64,000 bases of DNA, taken from positions 4,278,001 to 4,342,000 of the forward strand of contig JAJFPB010000001.1 of NCBI GenBank assembly GCA_020881915.1, given 5' to 3'. The position numbers and the translations under genes are program-made. Shown piece by piece: positions 24,756 to 34,962 of this stretch. Origin of the DNA: Paramyrothecium sp. XJ0827 (taxonomy: Eukaryota > Ascomycota > Sordariomycetes > Hypocreales > Stachybotryaceae). The notes under the pieces are model-generated. The model saw nothing but the letters and a program-made list of their open reading frames with translations, was not told the origin of the DNA and did no database searches. How positions within the stretch are numbered: position 1 is the stretch's first letter; each line of letters begins with the position of its first letter.

Positions 24756-24966
24756 ATCAGCTGGGCATTAAAAACACAAACATGCAATACCTACAAATCT
24801 TTCCCATTTTGGGAATCACGCTGAGACACGGCCAGGCTTCATTGGGCCACCCGGCAGCCGCCCGTGTCTCCAGCAACGTCAGCCAATGCGGACAGGCAGC
24901 GTCGGTTTCGGTCGATGGGGATGCGTGACTTGGCAGGCCGCCTGTGGCATGACTGTGCCCAGCTCC

Positions 24967-24984
24967 CCAGCCCAGCCCAGCCCA
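24967..24984. repeat. CCCAG pentamer tandem repeat
   Basis: About four CCCAG units about 330 bp upstream of the start codon at 25313. Confidence 0.65.
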
Positions 24985-25312
24985 GCCGACTCCGACCTCT
25001 CTGCCTCTCACGTTGGACGAACCACCATCGCTCCACAAAGAGGGTTCTTCCTCCACCCTGCTGCGACCCGCCCCGTCATGCGCGCCGCGCTGTTCCCTGT
25101 TCCTTTCTCGTGATTGCCGTGTTAGACTATTCTCTCGTGCCTCTTCTTCTCCTCATCCTCCTCTTCTTTTTCTTCTCGACTGTCTCACCTCGTCACTGCG
25201 AGATTTCCTCACTGGCCCCGCTGGACATGTAACCCTCCCCATCGTGGCCTCCTGCGAGGACTCAGACACACGCACCCACACACCTACACACCTCTTCTCT
25301 TCAAAAATCAAA

Positions 25313-28045
25313 ATGGCAGGGGAACAGCCGCCACGGCCTCATACCGCGGACCCGGCATCTCATTATGGCTTCCTCGGCACACGGAGAAGCTTCCCTCTTG
25401 TCGGACGGAAGAAGACCAAGGCCGGCGGCTCGCTTGGCCGACCCTCGACGTCGCACAGCCCATCATCCGCTCCTGCTACTGGTCTGCGCATTCGTCTCTA
25501 CCTCAGGTTCAGCAGCCCGTTGAACACGGAGCACCATGCCGAGTTCCAATCCTCACCGAGTTTTGGGCCGTCCGACCAGGTCTGTCAAGCCTTGCTGCGC
25601 CGGCTGCAGCATTGCTCCGCCGAGCTTATCACGCGTCGAGACTGCACCGCGATGGACCCGCTGCAGGCCACACCCCAGTCCGCCGCCGCCAGACCAGTGC
25701 GTTTCCAAATGACTTTCTGCATTGACCGGCACGGCCTGCGCTGGGCCGAGGAGACATATACCTCTTATCAGCATGAACCACTCACCCCAGACCTGGCCGA
25801 CGACATTCTAGCAGACGCCCGCCTCTCAATCTCTTTATTCCTGTCCCGCCATGACCCTGGCTTCCGCTGTGCAGAGGCCGGCTCAGCAGCCGTGCGTCCG
25901 GAAACTAGCCGTCCGTGCTTCGGCCTGCCCCAGCCCGCGTCTTGCATCCCTCAGGACGCTGACAGCCGCCACCCGGGCTACTTCATCGAGTTGTTTCTGC
26001 GAGGTCGGGGGCCAAGCCTTCAGAAAAATACTTCTTTCAGGTTAGAAAGTCTGCAAAGCAGCCCGCTGACCCTCCTTCTCGGGGAGGACGTATTGTCAAG
26101 GGCGTCCAAGTTGCTGGATCGCGCATTTGAACAGCGCCGAAACCAATTTGAGGAGCTCCACCAGTCCTGTGACGGTCTCGAAGGTACCGGCGGATGTGAC
26201 CATGTCGTGGATGGCGCATTTGATGCACTTGTCAAGATCAGGAATAACCTTGGACCGGACTACACTCACTTTTCGCACCGTCTCCAGAGCTGTAGGATCA
26301 TCTTCAGCCAGGACGAATCTCCGAGTTTCGACGATTTCGTAGACCACCTGAAGGAGCAGCTGGAAGTTGTTCGTGATCAAGCCGATCGCGGTCTGGTTGG
26401 AGTAGATGACTTGACGTTCAACCTACGCAAGCTCAAGATTCAGGATAATCTCCTACCTAGTCCCCTATCCATCTCCCTCGACGCCTCGGTCACGCATGAC
26501 CGTAGAACAACGAAGGCATTGTTGGCTCGTGTGGAGGCAGGCGTTCGCCATGTCATTCAAGGGACCGGTGTATCTTTGGTCTTGACCGCCCACAAACGAG
26601 GACATCTCGTTCTAGACACCGTTGTGCAAGATGTCCAGGAGGGCTCCGAGTTCAATCCTGATAGGCACTCGCTGACGATCGACAATGTCATGACCACACT
26701 GAAGGATCGAGTACGCGCGGATATTGTCATGATCTGCAAAGATACTTGCTCAATAGAGTGCACCGACTTGCTTCAAAATATGAGAATTTACGATGCTAGG
26801 ACGGCTTCAGGCGATGAACGCCCCAGCACTTCCGGCCCAATGCTGCCGGAGGAGCCACCTGTTACGCCTACCAGGCAATCGCTCTCCAAACGAAGGGGCG
26901 AGTCCAACCTAAGACAAGTCTCTTTGTCAGCGACCAGGAGCAGGACATCCGCCTTGAATGACTCCATGCGACCTGAGGGCTACATGGCAGCGGTTCCTTC
27001 AGACGATGCGTATCTTACAGACGATTCGTCAACCCCGAGTCTGGTGGACACTGATAGCATCAGCCCACATGACAGCGTACTGATTACTCCAGAGTCGACC
27101 CGGGTCACCTCCCGTGAGCCACCTACGTTCGGCATCCGTTTGATAGACGATGAGCTGGCAGATACCCCCATATCCACACAAGATTTGGGCTTGCCGAATG
27201 ACGAGGAAGATGCAGTATACGAAAGACCTCCTTTCCAAAACCACCTGGCCTCATCGAAATCTCCTTCCAGCCTTTCCGTGGCGATCTCTCACGATGATGC
27301 TAACCATGCTTTTCTCCTGAATAACGAATCCGTCCCGGCCAAGTCAGCTGTTGTACCCCCATTACATCAGTCACCACGGAGTGCGGAGCCAGATCAGGAA
27401 ACGCCGAATATTCCTAAGCATGACCAGCCAATCGATCATGCAGCGACACCATCGTCTGAAAACGTCGATGTGTGTCTAACGAGCCCGACTTTGGCTGTGA
27501 ATCCACTGCATCTGCAACCTGCAGTCGAGACCGATGTCTCTCCAAAAGCCATGCCAGGGCCCTTAATGCCAGACACAGCTACTGCCTGTGAAACCGCATC
27601 TGGTCCGACGGTATTGCCAAGTACTGGGCTTGTTGAGACATGCTCTTTTTCACCAACGGCATTGGAGCTAGATAGTCTCGCTTCGCTACGCGAAAAAGAA
27701 GTAGATGCACCTGGGCCGACAACAACAGATTATTTCTCGATAGACCAGGATGCTGCACGCCCTTCCGCGAGTGTCATAACCGAACGCTCAAGATCTTCCG
27801 CACTCATTCTTCGGACACGGCCCGAATCATTTCACATCAACAGCTGCTCTGAAAAGGGGTTAGCAATGGGAGGTTTGGAAAACATCTCCCAGCGCCGCTG
27901 GTCTAATCCTCGACCATCCTTTCGTCACCGTCGCCAGTTCTCTTCCCCTACCGCAGGCTACATTGGTCTTCATGGAGAGTACCTAGTTGAGATGGGTTTG
28001 ATGAATGCCGTCATCCCCTCACATCTGCGTACCCCGAAGCCTTGA
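25313..28045 (+). CDS. Large fungal protein of unknown function, ordered N-terminal half and disordered C-terminal half
   Basis: I cannot name a family. It is a single exon of 910 residues. The ATG at 25313 is chosen because the 300-nt in-frame extension upstream has no ATG and looks like leader; CAAA precedes it. Residues ~50-510 have mixed hydrophobic and charged composition with strand and helix-like spacing (TGLRIRLYLRFSS, GYFIELFLRGRGP, DDFVDHLKEQLEVVRDQ, NVMTTLKDRVRADIVMICKD), suggesting a folded domain. From ~residue 520 on it is rich in Ser, Thr, Pro and Asp with many SP/TP sites, probably disordered and phosphorylated. No signal peptide or membrane helix. A short conserved-looking end (GYIGLHGEYLVEMGLMNAVIPSHL) closes the protein. 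Confidence 0.8.
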   Translation: MAGEQPPRPHTADPASHYGFLGTRRSFPLVGRKKTKAGGSLGRPSTSHSPSSAPATGLRIRLYLRFSSPLNTEHHAEFQSSPSFGPSDQVCQALLRRLQHCSAELITRRDCTAMDPLQATPQSAAARPVRFQMTFCIDRHGLRWAEETYTSYQHEPLTPDLADDILADARLSISLFLSRHDPGFRCAEAGSAAVRPETSRPCFGLPQPASCIPQDADSRHPGYFIELFLRGRGPSLQKNTSFRLESLQSSPLTLLLGEDVLSRASKLLDRAFEQRRNQFEELHQSCDGLEGTGGCDHVVDGAFDALVKIRNNLGPDYTHFSHRLQSCRIIFSQDESPSFDDFVDHLKEQLEVVRDQADRGLVGVDDLTFNLRKLKIQDNLLPSPLSISLDASVTHDRRTTKALLARVEAGVRHVIQGTGVSLVLTAHKRGHLVLDTVVQDVQEGSEFNPDRHSLTIDNVMTTLKDRVRADIVMICKDTCSIECTDLLQNMRIYDARTASGDERPSTSGPMLPEEPPVTPTRQSLSKRRGESNLRQVSLSATRSRTSALNDSMRPEGYMAAVPSDDAYLTDDSSTPSLVDTDSISPHDSVLITPESTRVTSREPPTFGIRLIDDELADTPISTQDLGLPNDEEDAVYERPPFQNHLASSKSPSSLSVAISHDDANHAFLLNNESVPAKSAVVPPLHQSPRSAEPDQETPNIPKHDQPIDHAATPSSENVDVCLTSPTLAVNPLHLQPAVETDVSPKAMPGPLMPDTATACETASGPTVLPSTGLVETCSFSPTALELDSLASLREKEVDAPGPTTTDYFSIDQDAARPSASVITERSRSSALILRTRPESFHINSCSEKGLAMGGLENISQRRWSNPRPSFRHRRQFSSPTAGYIGLHGEYLVEMGLMNAVIPSHLRTPKP

Positions 28046-29215
28046 GGTTGGCCATGAGGCTAGAGTGGTCTCAAGCTTGAGGACCGCATATCGTCCAGGA
28101 TCTCGAGGTACATGCCATCCTCGTATCGAGATACCATTTGCTCTTACATGATCATCATCGCCATCGTTACTTGCGTATTTCAACGTTTGCAAAGGCTGCA
28201 TAAACTGCATTGGGTCGAACATATGGGTTCGAAAAAGGCGTTGGGGAAACATTCATGAATTGCATTTTTTCGCGAATACCAATATCATTCCCATCATGGG
28301 AAGTAGAGTTCATAGAAGCCTTATATACTAGCATCATGCCCTGTTCGGGCTGAAGCCTGTCAGTGTTATTCTTGATCCTATCATGCTCGTCTGGAGCCAG
28401 TAGTGAAATGCCAACTTTGTGGTTCAAATCACTCGGCAGCATCTTTCGAGGGCATATGAGGATCTTTCAAACCTGGCACGACTCTATCTTTCCGAGATCA
28501 ACATGCATGTGCTCCGCCGTCTTCTGAGCATCAGACTATCCATAAACCCCGAGATTGGGGGTTTCCCTTCAAAATTTTGCACATCAGTGATTACCATGAC
28601 CCTATCCAATTGTACACAGGTCAATATTGGTGTAGAGACATAAAAAATGGCTGGGACTAACAACAGTCTGGGGCCCCGCTTTCTCCTCTGTATCTGTGAG
28701 GTCTGTGGTAGTGGTGGGATTCGAGGTTGTGAATATGAGAGTTCGTGATGACATCTGCACAATGTCATGTTTGAGCTGGCGTATGCGCTAGAGGCGCGAA
28801 GTTCTTCTCATTTTCCCTCGGCCAGGTTTCCCTTGACTTGGATATAACGGAGTCCCCAGTCCGCCACGAGTCAAAGCCGCAGAGCATTCTTGCGAGTTTC
28901 ACACACGCCCTAGATCCTAGACTTCACTTGCTATGTTGGCAAGTTGTGAAAGCGCGGTTCGCAAGTCTGTGCTTAGATGGGATATACTGGTCAGGCTCCG
29001 CCGAGCAGCGTCATTCGGTGCAATCGAACTGTGCTGGAACGCTGTATGGCGCGTGTGTATCCAGTGATCAAATGGTTACGGGGTTTCCCTGGGGAGACCG
29101 TTCGCTCGTATGATTTGCACTGCCGTTGCTGTCACGACGGAAGTTGCTTGTGCTCGTTTCCTCTGAAGGCGCTTGTTTGCCGCCACCAGTAAAAGGGGTC
29201 GAAGCTGGCACACTT
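28046..29215. other. Convergent intergenic region, 1.2 kb
   Basis: Lies between the stops of the unknown 910-residue gene (+) and SLD5 (-). Larger than two 3' UTRs need. No gene or repeat recognised on either strand. Confidence 0.5.
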
Positions 29216-29991
29216 TCACACCAGTTCGGCTTCTCCAGCATCAAGAAGTGCTTTGGCGCTTGACCATCGAAGAATAAGGATATCTCCATGCGCCGCCGGA
29301 AGCGTAACATCTGCGTCAGTCCCGTTGCCATGTACATCCTTGTCGCAAAGCATGCGGATGAAAACAGCCGTGTCCAGTTCCGGGCTGTCAATCATGCTAA
29401 TGTTGCCAGCAGTATCGTTTAAATTCTGCAGCTGCTGCGGGAACGAGCCCAGGAACGAAGACAGGTAGTGGTTGTGCAGCAGGGCCTGGTGTCTCGTGGC
29501 GTAGGCAAGCTCAGTTGGTGATAATCTGTCCCTCAACTCCTGGGTTGACAGGTAGTGCAGCGTGTGCTTGTCGATCTGGACAACTGTGCATTAGCGAACT
29601 CGGTGGGCAATTCAGATTAGCCAACGAAGCCTACCTTGAACATGCGAGCCCTCAAGTAGCTTCTCACGAGAAACTTGTAGCGCTCAAGCTCCGTCTGGAT
29701 GACGATGAGGGCAAAATTGGTCTTGGGGTCCATGTCGCCAGTCATGTCCTCAATCTTTTCGATCTGAGATTTGATGTTGGCGTTGACTCGCTCGAAAAGG
29801 CCTCCCGACGGCCAACTAAGTCTTGAATTAGGATCAGACCTTCCGACCCGCCTCCCGACTACTTACTCCAGAAGTTCGGGAGCGGATCTCTCCGCAACCC
29901 AAAGACGCGTCAAAGCCTGCAAGTCGCGTGTCGCTGGCGCAATGCCGTGCGAGCTGGGGTCGACTTGGCGGAGGATGTCCTCAATATCCAT
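29216..29991 (-). CDS. SLD5: GINS complex subunit Sld5
   Basis: Part of the GINS tetramer that, with Cdc45 and Mcm2-7, forms the replicative CMG helicase in the nucleus. Exons 29991-29867, 29815-29635 and 29575-29216 give 221 residues, matching the family's usual ~220. The N-terminus [14 protein letters not shown] leads into the helical A-domain ([34 protein letters not shown]), continuing with [20 protein letters not shown] and SSFLGSFP. The C-terminal B-domain includes [21 protein letters not shown]. Introns are 51 and 59 nt. The first join gives LLDWPSGG, where a Glu might be expected, because the consensus donor falls inside that codon. Identification rests on the continuous match of A and B domains. 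Confidence 0.92.
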
Positions 29992-30605
29992 GATTTTACT
30001 GTGGCGGTTTCACGATGCTTTGCGGGAGGGCAATAAATTCACCTTGTTATATAAGAACAAGGGCAAAGAATTATCATACAAAGACGGACTGCGTGGGAGT
30101 GGTATTGTATGGTGGTGAGAGAGGGAACAATAACCCCGCCATACGAACGGGTACCTCGGCCTCGGGTCGTCAAAGCCCTGTGCACGCCCACTTAACGAAG
30201 CCTAACAAAGTCCCTCTTTACAGCTAGGAAAACCACCAAAAGGTAACACTAACTGTCCTTGCCGAAGACAACATTGGCGGGGACATTGTGCATTCGTCAG
30301 TCGAGGAGATTGGAAAACAGTAATAGGGACTAGAATATTTTACCCCGATTGAGCTGGAATTATAAATCATTTGATCTCAATTTCAATTTCGAGGGCCGTG
30401 GAAGCATCTGTGAAACACCGATTCTCACACAGTGGACAATGTGCAAATCTGCACATTATGCTTTTGCAAACATGCAAACTACCTACCTATTCATAAGTCT
30501 ATGTAAACCGCTGTCTCTGAGATCGGACGCAAGCTCTACGAGGCAAGGTAGGCGATCCCGTGCAGGACAATCTGTGGCAAACCGACGGAGAGGCACAGAT
30601 CGCGC
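29992..30605. other. Intergenic region
   Basis: SLD5 promoter and the 3' flank of the AIG1-like gene, which lies upstream on the same strand. CTACCTACCTA occurs near 30480-30490. No gene seen. Confidence 0.55.
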
Positions 30606-31360
30606 TCATTGCACCTTCTTGAGAGGCTTGTGGGCTTCCCTGCGAGCATAATCGTAACCATTGACCCATCCATACACCCATTTAAGGCCGCTCGAAGAGA
30701 CGGTCACCAAAAACGCCGAAAAGACAAACAGAGCCACCCGCTGGGGAAATGAGAAGATTTCGAAAATAGGATAGGGGTACCTGGATAGTGTAAGAGAATG
30801 ACCATCGAAATCAACAGAACAGAGACTTACCAGCCGTTCTTGCTAAAGCACAACTCAACCCAGTACCAGTAGAGGAACGCCAGGCCAGTACTCAAAGTCA
30901 TTGCGCCATACGCTGGAATCGTCCACGGCGGGCTGAACAGGATGAGGTCCAGCGTCAAGAGCACAGCCGGAGCCAAGTGAAAGCCCACGTCCGGACCCAG
31001 AGGCAACGCAAACTTGGGCGGGAAAAGGAGTCTCTGGTCGATGAACCGAATGCCCCAGTACAGGATCGAGATGACCACCTCGAGCGGCGTCGCCACAACG
31101 GCCACGGCATTCTTGGCCCTGAACAATACCTGGCTGCCGGTAAGGTCGGCTACAATGCCAAAGACAAAGGCCAGGAAGGAGACTGCGAGGCCGATGATGG
31201 TCAGGAACTGGAAGTGCCAGCCGTACGCCTTGGACATGGGCGTCTCCCAGATTGTGAGGTAGTAGAAGCTGTAAGCGAATGAAGCCAGGCCGAGCGCGTG
31301 GAGCAACAGCGAGCCTCCCGGCGAAGGCGACGTGAGCCTTTGGAGGCGATGCTTGGCCAT
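30606..31360 (-). CDS. AIG1/FAR-17a family multi-pass membrane protein
   Basis: Family members in animals (AIG1, ADTRP) are transmembrane hydrolases of fatty-acid esters of hydroxy fatty acids; fungal function is inferred from them only. Exons 31360-30831 and 30780-30606 give 234 residues. About six hydrophobic segments can be seen, including LLLHALGLASFAYSFYYLTIW, FLTIIGLAVSFLAFVFGIVA, LEVVISILYWGI, HLAPAVLLTLDLILF and VALFVFSAFLVTVSSS. The candidate catalytic Thr lies in YLTIWETP and the His in DVGFHLAPA, matching the family's intramembrane Thr/His pair. The join rebuilds KNGWYPYPIFEI. The tail KPLKKVQ is basic, as in ER membrane proteins. It is divergent from the cyclophilin gene across 0.96 kb. 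Confidence 0.87.
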
Positions 31361-32322
31361 GGTGGTGTGGTCTGGATGGCAATGCGCTTGTTTCCTTGTA
31401 AAAGAAGAATGTGAAAGGCAAGAGAGAGAGAGAAAGAGAGAGAGAGTCTCACGAGTCTGCGATGAAGTCGCTTCTCCGAGTGTTAGTAAGGGTCAATGTG
31501 GTGAAATTTCAAGTAAAAGAATGAGGTTTTGAAACATCAAGAACAAGAAGCCGCGCGCAGTCTGGTCATATTACTAAACTTCAAACATTCATACTAGTTT
31601 CCCGTTGTGGTGTTCTCGGACGTCACCACTCCACCAGGACCCGGAGAGACGGGGCAAGTGAAGCATCCGCGAATCCCCACTCTCTGCCCGCGGACAGCAA
31701 GATTCATGTCAGTCACGCGACGTCGAGTAACCACGAACTGCTGGCTGGTTTGACCAGGACCGGATGCATCTCTTTCGGAGTCCAAATGTCACGTTTACGA
31801 CCGAGGCACTTGACTCAGAAGGGCTTCACAGCGCATAGTTGACTTATTCAATTGACAATGCAAGTTAGGATATCTGAAGCATGTGATGGAGAAGTATTCG
31901 GCCACCACGGGTACCTCTCTGAGTGCGAAAACTCCCGAGTCCTTACATCAACTGGCGCTACGAGGTACAGGTAGGCGATTCGCCAATCGTATTATGACGT
32001 GACTCTCTCTGTACGTTGGGTGTTCAATCGTCTCACTAATACTACACTACCTAATGTTCCTGATCCGCGGGGGGGAGGCCTAAGGTACGCTAAATACCGT
32101 ACCTTGAATGGAAGACACGAGGCGCAGGGCTGTGGCTGGAGCGTGCTTTCGCAGCAGCTACTACCCACCCAGCCAAAGGCAGGAGAAAACATACTACGGA
32201 CCCGATTTGTCCATACCATTCGGCATCGCAACCGGACTTCTCAGCAAAACGCGAGGTTGCCTCATCCCTGACTACTAACTATACAAGAGGACGGGTAGCA
32301 CCCGAAAGTCAGCATAATCAGA
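31361..32322. other. Divergent promoter region
   Basis: 0.96 kb between the starts of the AIG1-like gene (-) and the WD40-cyclophilin gene (+). A GA-rich microsatellite lies at about 31421-31446 in the AIG1-like leader, and a TGACTCA at 31811-31817. No gene seen. Confidence 0.5.
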
Positions 32323-34336
32323 ATGGCAGAACCAGCCAGCGAGGACGACGTTCGCTCGCAGAAGCGCAGCCATTCTCAATTCGCGGAACAGGATGGCTCT
32401 GGTACGTTTGCGCCGAGATCCATCACTCTACAGCACGCCGCTGACACGGATGCAGACTCCTCTTCCGACGATGACATGGGCCCGCAGTTGCCGTCCGAAG
32501 CTCCCAAGAAGAAGCGCCGCGTCCTGCCGCACGAGAAACTATACGTCGCTGCCTTGCCCAAGTCGCCGCGATACTCCAGGTCGCTGATGCACAAGGACCA
32601 GCTGCTCTTCGCGACCTGGACCCCGCTGACGGACTTTCTCATCACTTCCTCTGTGGATGGTGTGGTCAAATTCTGGAAGAAGATCGGCCAGGGAATCGAG
32701 TTCGTCAAGGAGTTCAAAGCTCACAGCGGCGAGATCACGTCCGTTTCTGTGAGCAAAGATGGACGTAGCTTCGCCACCGCCGGCATTGATGACACCATCA
32801 AGATATTCGACGTGATAACCTTCGACCTCCTCGCGATGATCAATCTGAGTTTTACCCCGAAATGCGTGTGCTGGATACACAAGAGGGGGGCGTCCCTTCC
32901 CCTGCTCGCCGTTTCCGAAGATAGCAAACGCTTGATTCACATCTTCGACGGCAGGGGAGAAAAAGAAGAGTCTATTCACACAATCAAAGGCTTGCACCGA
33001 AGCCCTGTGCACCTCATGGCATACAATGAAGCGTTCCATTGTGTGGTTTCTGCTGATCAGAACGGGATGGTGGAATATTGGGAGCCCGGTGGCAATTACG
33101 AAAAACCCAGCAATGTATTTGCGTACAAGAGTTCGACAAACCTCTTCGACTTCAAGAAAGCGAAGTCGGTACCTTCCAGCCTCACCATATCCCCCAACGG
33201 CAAGCAATTGGCCGCCTTCTCGTTACCTGACCGCCAAATTCGGATCTTCGATTTTGCATCGGCCAAGCTGCACCGAACCTATGATGAGTCGCTCCGGGTG
33301 ATAGAGGAGATGCAGCAAGCTGGAACAGCCTCGCACAAACTCGACAATGTAGAGTTTGGTCGAAGATTGGCTCAGGAAAGGGAGATTGAGTCTCAGCAAG
33401 CCCTCAAGAACACGTCCAATGTCATATTCGACGAATCAAGCAACTTCATCATCTACGGCTCAATGCTCGGCATTAAAGTTCTCAACACATACACCAACCA
33501 GGTGGTCAAAGTGTACGGCAGGGATGAAAATTTCCGCGCAGTCAATCTGGCCATCTACCAGGGCCAACCGCAGAAGAAGGGCATTACCACTGTGGAAATG
33601 GGTGCCTCAAGCAACCCCCTTCTGCAAGAGTCCGAGGCTAGAGATCCAATCCTTGTCGCTACCGGTGTGGGTAAGGTTCGTTTCTACATGTTCACAAACG
33701 ACGAGGACATTTCCAAATCGACGCGCGACATCCAGAACGAGAGACCGACGGTACTGGGGCACAAGAAGGAATCGCAAGCTAAGGCCACCGAGACTGGGAC
33801 CTCGGCAGTGCTCCATACCAATTATGGAGATATCTACATTCGCCTCTTTCCCGATGCGGCACCGAAGGCTGTCGAGAATTTCGTTACCCACTCAAAGCGC
33901 GGCTACTACAACAACACAATATTCCATCGAGTCATTCGCAAGTTCATGATCCAGGGGGGTGATCCCCTCGGTGACGGGACTGGCGGTGAAAGTATCTGGG
34001 GTCGGGAATTCGAGGACGAGTTCAGCAGCCTGAAACACGACAAGCCGTACACAGTGAGTATGGCCAATGCAGGTCCCAATACCAATGGTAGCCAGTTCTT
34101 CATCACCACGGAGAAGACGGTAAGTGGTCACGCACCTCAATCCACACTCCGCATCGCCGATTTGTCCCCCGCTGACATCAATTGACACATCCCTGCAGCC
34201 GTGGCTTGATGGAAAGCATACAATCTTCGGACGCGCCACCCAAGGCTTGGACGTCATCCACAAGATTGAGGGTGCGCGTACGCACAAGGAGAAGCCCGAA
34301 GAGGATATTAAAATCCTCAACATTGACATCATGTAA
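32323..34336 (+). CDS. PPWD1: WD40-repeat peptidyl-prolyl isomerase (PPWD1 orthologue)
   Basis: Nuclear cyclophilin with an N-terminal WD40 propeller, found with spliceosomes in animals; it catalyses cis-trans isomerisation at proline. Exons 32323-34119 and 34199-34336 give 644 residues, close to human PPWD1 (646). The N-terminus is acidic with a KKKRR basic patch near residue 63. WD repeats fill about residues 85-420 ([45 protein letters not shown]). The cyclophilin domain, about 495-644, has [31 protein letters not shown], and, after the intron, [16 protein letters not shown]. The catalytic Arg (HRVIRKFM) and Gln (QGGD) are present. The ORF runs on past the donor, but that tail lacks homology, so the splice is needed. 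Confidence 0.94.
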
Positions 34337-34962
34337 AGAAAAGTCCGGCAGGAGCAGATTGGAGAAAGCAATTACCATCACCTTGGAAACATGCCTTGAA
34401 AGACGAGGCCCTTGCCCCCGGCACGGACGCGACCCCCACGCTTCCAAAAATCTTCCTTTGGGCCCAGCCAACCCAATGCTGCCAGCCCAAGGCGCGGCCG
34501 AGGGCCGGATGCAACAAGCCTTGTCCGACCAACGAACCTGTGCGTCGGAGGGTCTTAAGCTGACCTGGAGGCTTATGGAAGGTCTGCTTGTCGTACATTA
34601 CGCTCTCCGCAACCGTCCATCTACCGGGATCACCGCACTCGTGACTACTGCAGGCTCAGCTATATCAATCGTACAGTCCCACTCACATGGTCGGTGATTT
34701 TCTTGTCTTTACCGTTCCGACTCACACAACTACCTACCCGGCCTAGGCGAAGCTTCGTCCCTTCCTGGTTGTCTAAGATCGGCACGGGCCGGGCCTTGCC
34801 AAGGGTGACTTCAAGTTACCGTTCCTTCGTGCATCACCGATTGCTTAGCATGCCTTCTACTTGCACATCTCTTTGCCTCGCCCTACTCAGTGCCAATCCC
34901 GTACCTTGTGATTCCGGAACCATCCGAAGCTGTTGCGTAGGGATGGTTGGACAGATCTCGGA
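34337..34962. other. Intergenic region
   Basis: Cyclophilin 3' flank and promoter of the Zn2Cys6 gene. No gene or repeat seen. Confidence 0.5.

Larger units (their letters stand above)
23833..25312. other. Intergenic region, 1.5 kb
   Basis: No gene recognised. It holds the HET-gene 3' flank and a long promoter or leader for the next gene, with CCTTA-type repeats near 24737-24755, CCCAG repeats near 24967-24984, and a CT-rich tract about 25135-25180. Confidence 0.5.

Noticed and set aside
25013..25312. N-terminal extension of the 910-residue protein
   Set aside because: No ATG upstream of 25313; the open stretch is CT-rich leader composition.
31811..31817. TGACTCA as an amino-acid-control site for the AIG1-like or cyclophilin gene
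   Set aside because: No pathway link for either gene; likely chance occurrence.
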